Assembly (NCBI GenBank): GCA_006384855.1
Contig: VCJN01001064.1
Location: 1 to 64,000, forward strand
Direction of reading: 5' to 3'
Source of the DNA: Tetraselmis striata
Taxonomy: Eukaryota > Chlorophyta > Chlorodendrophyceae > Chlorodendrales > Chlorodendraceae
Length of the DNA: 64,000 bases
The position numbers and the translations under genes are program-made. This document shows, piece after piece, positions 61,121 to 64,000 of the stretch; positions within the stretch are counted from its first letter, which is position 1; the number at the start of each line of letters is the position of its first letter. The notes beneath the pieces were generated by a model, which was not told the origin of the DNA, did not search any database, and saw only the letters and a program-made list of their open reading frames with translations.

Positions 61121-63637
61121 GAAATTGAAATTGAAATTGATTTACAACGTGCTGACTTGCTGCTCTACACTGCCCAAGCCGAGTTGCTTTTAGGAGCTGC
61201 TTTATCCAACCGCTGTGGGAACCCTAGGGATTACGGATGCAGCTTCCGGCCTTCCTCCTGGTCGCCCGTGTCCCTGCTCCTTCCATGCCGCTTGGTATTG
61301 TCCCCCCCTGCCGTGGCGGGGGTGTCGTGTACGGTGGTCTGCGGAAAGCGTGTTTGTTAACGGTGGGTGTGCGTGCGGGGTGTGTGGGAGGTACTGGGGT
61401 TGGACATGGCAGGTTTGAGGGACTGTCGGGATATGCGGAGGAGAGTATGTAGCCATCCGATTGAGTTTCGTTGGAGTTTCCTACAGAGGCGGACTGCAGC
61501 GGCGCTAGGAGGCGGAGGGGGTTTGTCCGGAAGTTGCTTCTTGGGGCGGAGGACCGTGAGGCTATGGATGGCTTCTAGTGTGAGTTTGTGCATGGTGCCG
61601 CTGCGGCTGAGGGTGAAGGGAATGATTATAATCGGACACTGCCGGCCTTGTTGACGTAGGGCGCTCACTATGTGTTGGTATTCTTCGCGGATGAGAGCGT
61701 GCACGGTGGCATGATTGAGATAAGTACAGTATTTGAATTCGATTATCTGTATTTTTTGGACTGCTCTGGGGGATCGGTGCTGGGAGATATGGTTTCGGTG
61801 GCCGGGTCCCAGTCGAATCCGACGATGCGTACTGCGTCCGGCTTGCAGTGTTTAGGGCGGAGGTGAGGGGGTAGCATGGTCGTGGGGAGCAGGGTGGGAG
61901 CTTGGGCGGCGCTAAGACCTTCGGTTTCCCCTTCTTGGACGTCCGCTAGGCGATCGGGGATGCTGATGCACGGGACTGTGTGTGTGATTCTGTCGGTTAG
62001 GTCGGAGATCAGGGAGTCTCTGTTGGGGGAGGAGAAGTCAGCCACAGGTTTGTTGCCCGCGTCCGTGGTTAGTACGTGCCAGCGACCGCCGTTTAGGACT
62101 TCTAGCTCATTGAGGACGAGTTTAAGCGTGCTATTGAGTCGGTCTGTCTTTTAGCTGGCCATGGATGGGCAATTGCCTGCCATGTGACCGTTGCTGAGGT
62201 GCTGTCCGCATTTCCCGCATGTGAAGGACGGCTGCCCTTTGCGTCTCATTCGGCTTGAGTGTGTTCCCCACATGAATTCCAGCCTGTGGATTCTTTCCGA
62301 GGTGGTGATGTCCGAGAGGGTGACGAGGTCCGGCATTACACCCGTGGCGAACGCCTGGTCTATGAGGTGGGAGTGCATGGTTTCGTCGGAGGCGTCGCAG
62401 CCTATTGTAGCGTTGGCGTGTTTTTGAAGGGCGGCTTTCAAGTTGTGGGGGGTGTGAGTGGTGGTCGGCGCGCCTTGGCATGGGTTCAACCACACGTCCT
62501 CGGTTGGTTCGGGAGTTGCGCCTACGGTTACGATAGTGTCAGGTGGGATAGTCCCGTTGGCTACTTCGCCGGCAGTGGTGTCGGCTTGTTCGTTGCCTTC
62601 GACCCCAATATGGGCTTTGACTTTCTCGAGGATGGTTCGGCGTCCCAAATCCGCTCGGTGTCGGAGTTTGCGTACAATATGTTCGAGTAGTATTTTGTGA
62701 GCGTGGCGTCGTAAGGTGGCCGGCCGGTACATCATGCGCTCTATTAGGTGAAGTAGGTAGACTGCGCTATCTGAGAGGATGTGCTTCGGTAGGTCAGACT
62801 CGAATACAACCAATATGGCGGCCAGTTCGGCTCTGGTGATGGTGCGGCGAATATTGTCCGCGTCCACTCCCACTGCAATGGGTTTACTGCCCGGCGTGTA
62901 GACCCCTGCGCCGATTCCCACCGCTCCGCCGCGGTGGATGCGGGAGCCGTCGGGGTGTGTAAAGCGTTTCGGGTCGTGCCGTCGTTCCAGGAGTTGTATG
63001 GACGGGATTGGTGACGTCAGTGGGCGGAGTTCTTGTGCGGCGGGTGGTATCCGCCAGTCGCGAGGCGGTCTCGGAAGACGGGGGCATGATGTTGCTGCTC
63101 TTCCTGCGTCCGAGCCTATTGGTCGTTGGGTGGTGTTAAGGTGGAAGTGCGGCATGCGGCCGGGGCACAAGACCCTGAGAGCGGCCGACATCTTGGTCGA
63201 AGCTTCCGCTGCGTTGACGTTTGCGAGGTAGGGGGCGGAAGCCACCAAGTACACTCCCACCGGTCATTTGGTGCCGAGGTCCTTGTTTGGGGCTGTCTCG
63301 GTGTGTTGGTATGGGGACCGGAATTTGGTGAGGTCCGCGGGGAGCTCGCATAATTTCTGCATGTAGGGGTGGTTGAGGAGATGAGCTTTCTTGTAGGACG
63401 CGTCTATCCACTCGGGGAGGACGAGCACCGTGGCGGTAGACTCTTGCCTTTGAGCGTGCACGCTACGGAGAGCGTGTTGCACCGCTTTCGGCATACATTT
63501 GTCATCGTCTTTGGGGTTGGCGAGGGACGTTTCAGCCCACAAGTACATGTCGTAGGGGGGACTAGCGCCGAAAACTACATCTTTGGGGTACAAACTATGA
63601 TATTGGGAGGTGTAGATCGACTTGTTGAGGGGGTAGT
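61121..63637 (-). mobile_element. LINE with RNase H, methyltransferase-like region and GAAATT/CAATTT tail
   Basis: The insert lies in the DIRS relic and is flanked by GTCCGCGGAA at 61114-61123 and 63638-63647. Its 3' end (at 61121-61140 on the plus strand) is three hexamers read CAATTT on the minus strand, as in the copies at 14.4 and 37.8 kb. Its 5' end is truncated and no reverse transcriptase is seen. The 3' UTR is about 1 kb. Confidence 0.75.
62151..63593 (-). CDS. LINE ORF C-terminal part: methyltransferase-like region, RNase H, CCHC knuckle
   Basis: One frame runs from 63593 to 62151 with a single stop at 63264-63266. First block: VVFGASPPYDMYLWAETSLA and TVLVLPEWIDASYKKAH, a PPY motif and VLPxW strand as in Dam-type methyltransferase folds. 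Then RNase H: HPDGSRIHRGG (Asp), TRAELAAI (Glu), SDSAVYLLHLIE (Asp), KVKAHIGVEGNEQAD (Asp), so all four catalytic positions are present. The C-terminus has a zinc knuckle CGKCGQHLSNGHMAGNC. LINE RNase H degrades the RNA strand of the hybrid. The RT expected upstream is missing, through 5' truncation or deletion. Confidence 0.68.
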
Positions 63638-64000
63638 GTCCGCGGAAACGTGCAAGGTAGCATCAGTAGTACTTAACGCCCGGTAACCGGCGCGTCGCGA
63701 CGGGTAGAAGAAGGACGGAAGGGAAGGCGGAAGAGCATCACGCTCCATGGCGGCGGCCCGACGCTGGCGCGGCGCCCGAGCAGCCCGGGAAAGAACAGAT
63801 CGCGGGAAGGAGGGTAGTGCAGTACCTCGGTAGCCATCTTGTGTAGCTGCTCGAGCCAAGGGCGGCCGTGCCGGGCCGGGGCGACCACGGTCGCCGCGGC
63901 GCATGATTGCCGCAGCTTTAGCACCAAATCGTCCAGCAGCTGTTAGGGGGATTGCACCAGTTCACCTCGGCGCGCCACGTGGCGTCCGACTGGGCCAGGG

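Larger units (their letters stand above)
59996..64000 (-). mobile_element. DIRS-like retroelement relic split by a LINE
   Basis: On the minus strand, 64000 to about 63650 holds the methyltransferase-like region that precedes the recombinase in DIRS elements (NWCNPPNS, AAATVVAPARHGRPWL, SRDLFFPGLLGR). The tyrosine-recombinase region lies at about 61065-60200 (RTVQSYGSEFNLFRELCAQN, PVIVRYISWVAARG, NFLFCHRAGTSAGCGVHDL). The two are separated by a LINE insertion. RT/RNase H would lie beyond the right edge. The recombinase region is broken in a few places. Confidence 0.72.

Overview
The window is eukaryotic nuclear DNA. Three host-like genes are split by spliceosomal introns, coding DNA is GC-rich, and most of the rest is a dense, nested layer of transposable elements. 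Intron-rich signalling and transporter genes together with DIRS, chromovirus, LINE, CACTA and piggyBac elements fit a unicellular alga with a large repeat-rich genome. A green (prasinophyte-like) alga is my best guess; a haptophyte or another alga cannot be excluded from sequence alone. No rRNA, tRNA, CRISPR array or bacterial operon was seen.

Left part (1-10 kb): the 3' portion of a gene with an RNase-H/DDE-like core and a Gly/Arg-rich tail (5-2787), then a multidomain signalling gene (4459-10062) joining WD40 repeats, ankyrin-like repeats, a protein kinase and a coiled-coil C-terminus. The exon junctions between these domains keep frame, so I read them as one gene. From 10 to 23 kb the sequence is transposon-derived: a LINE 3' piece, a 6.3-kb element with about 820-bp inverted ends whose interior holds a LINE RNase H gene interrupted by a second LINE copy ending in (CAATTT)49, a nearly whole piggyBac-like transposon flanked by CTAG, and AT-rich repeats.

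Middle (23-31 kb): a 14-exon minus-strand gene for a 748-residue sugar/cation-symporter-type (GPH, MFS_2) membrane transporter. Every junction keeps frame, one intron is GC-AG, and several introns carry long C runs just after the 5' splice site.

Right part (33-64 kb): fragments of piggyBac and copia elements, then a nested stack: a DIRS-like relic, a LINE 3' fragment with the hexanucleotide tail, a Ty3/chromovirus with both LTRs and a GAGGG target duplication, and inside that a CACTA DNA transposon (43381-49225). A second, inverted CACTA copy (51211-59585) keeps different internal parts and has gained a 368-bp satellite and a 30-bp minisatellite. The window ends in another DIRS relic split by a LINE (about 61121-63637).

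Two themes stand out. DIRS, Ty3 and LINE relics here each carry a similar methyltransferase-like module (a PPY/PPN motif followed by a V-x-P strand). The CACTA and piggyBac transposases both appear to begin with a Tudor-like chromatin-reader-type module. Both are inferences from motif reading and need profile searches.
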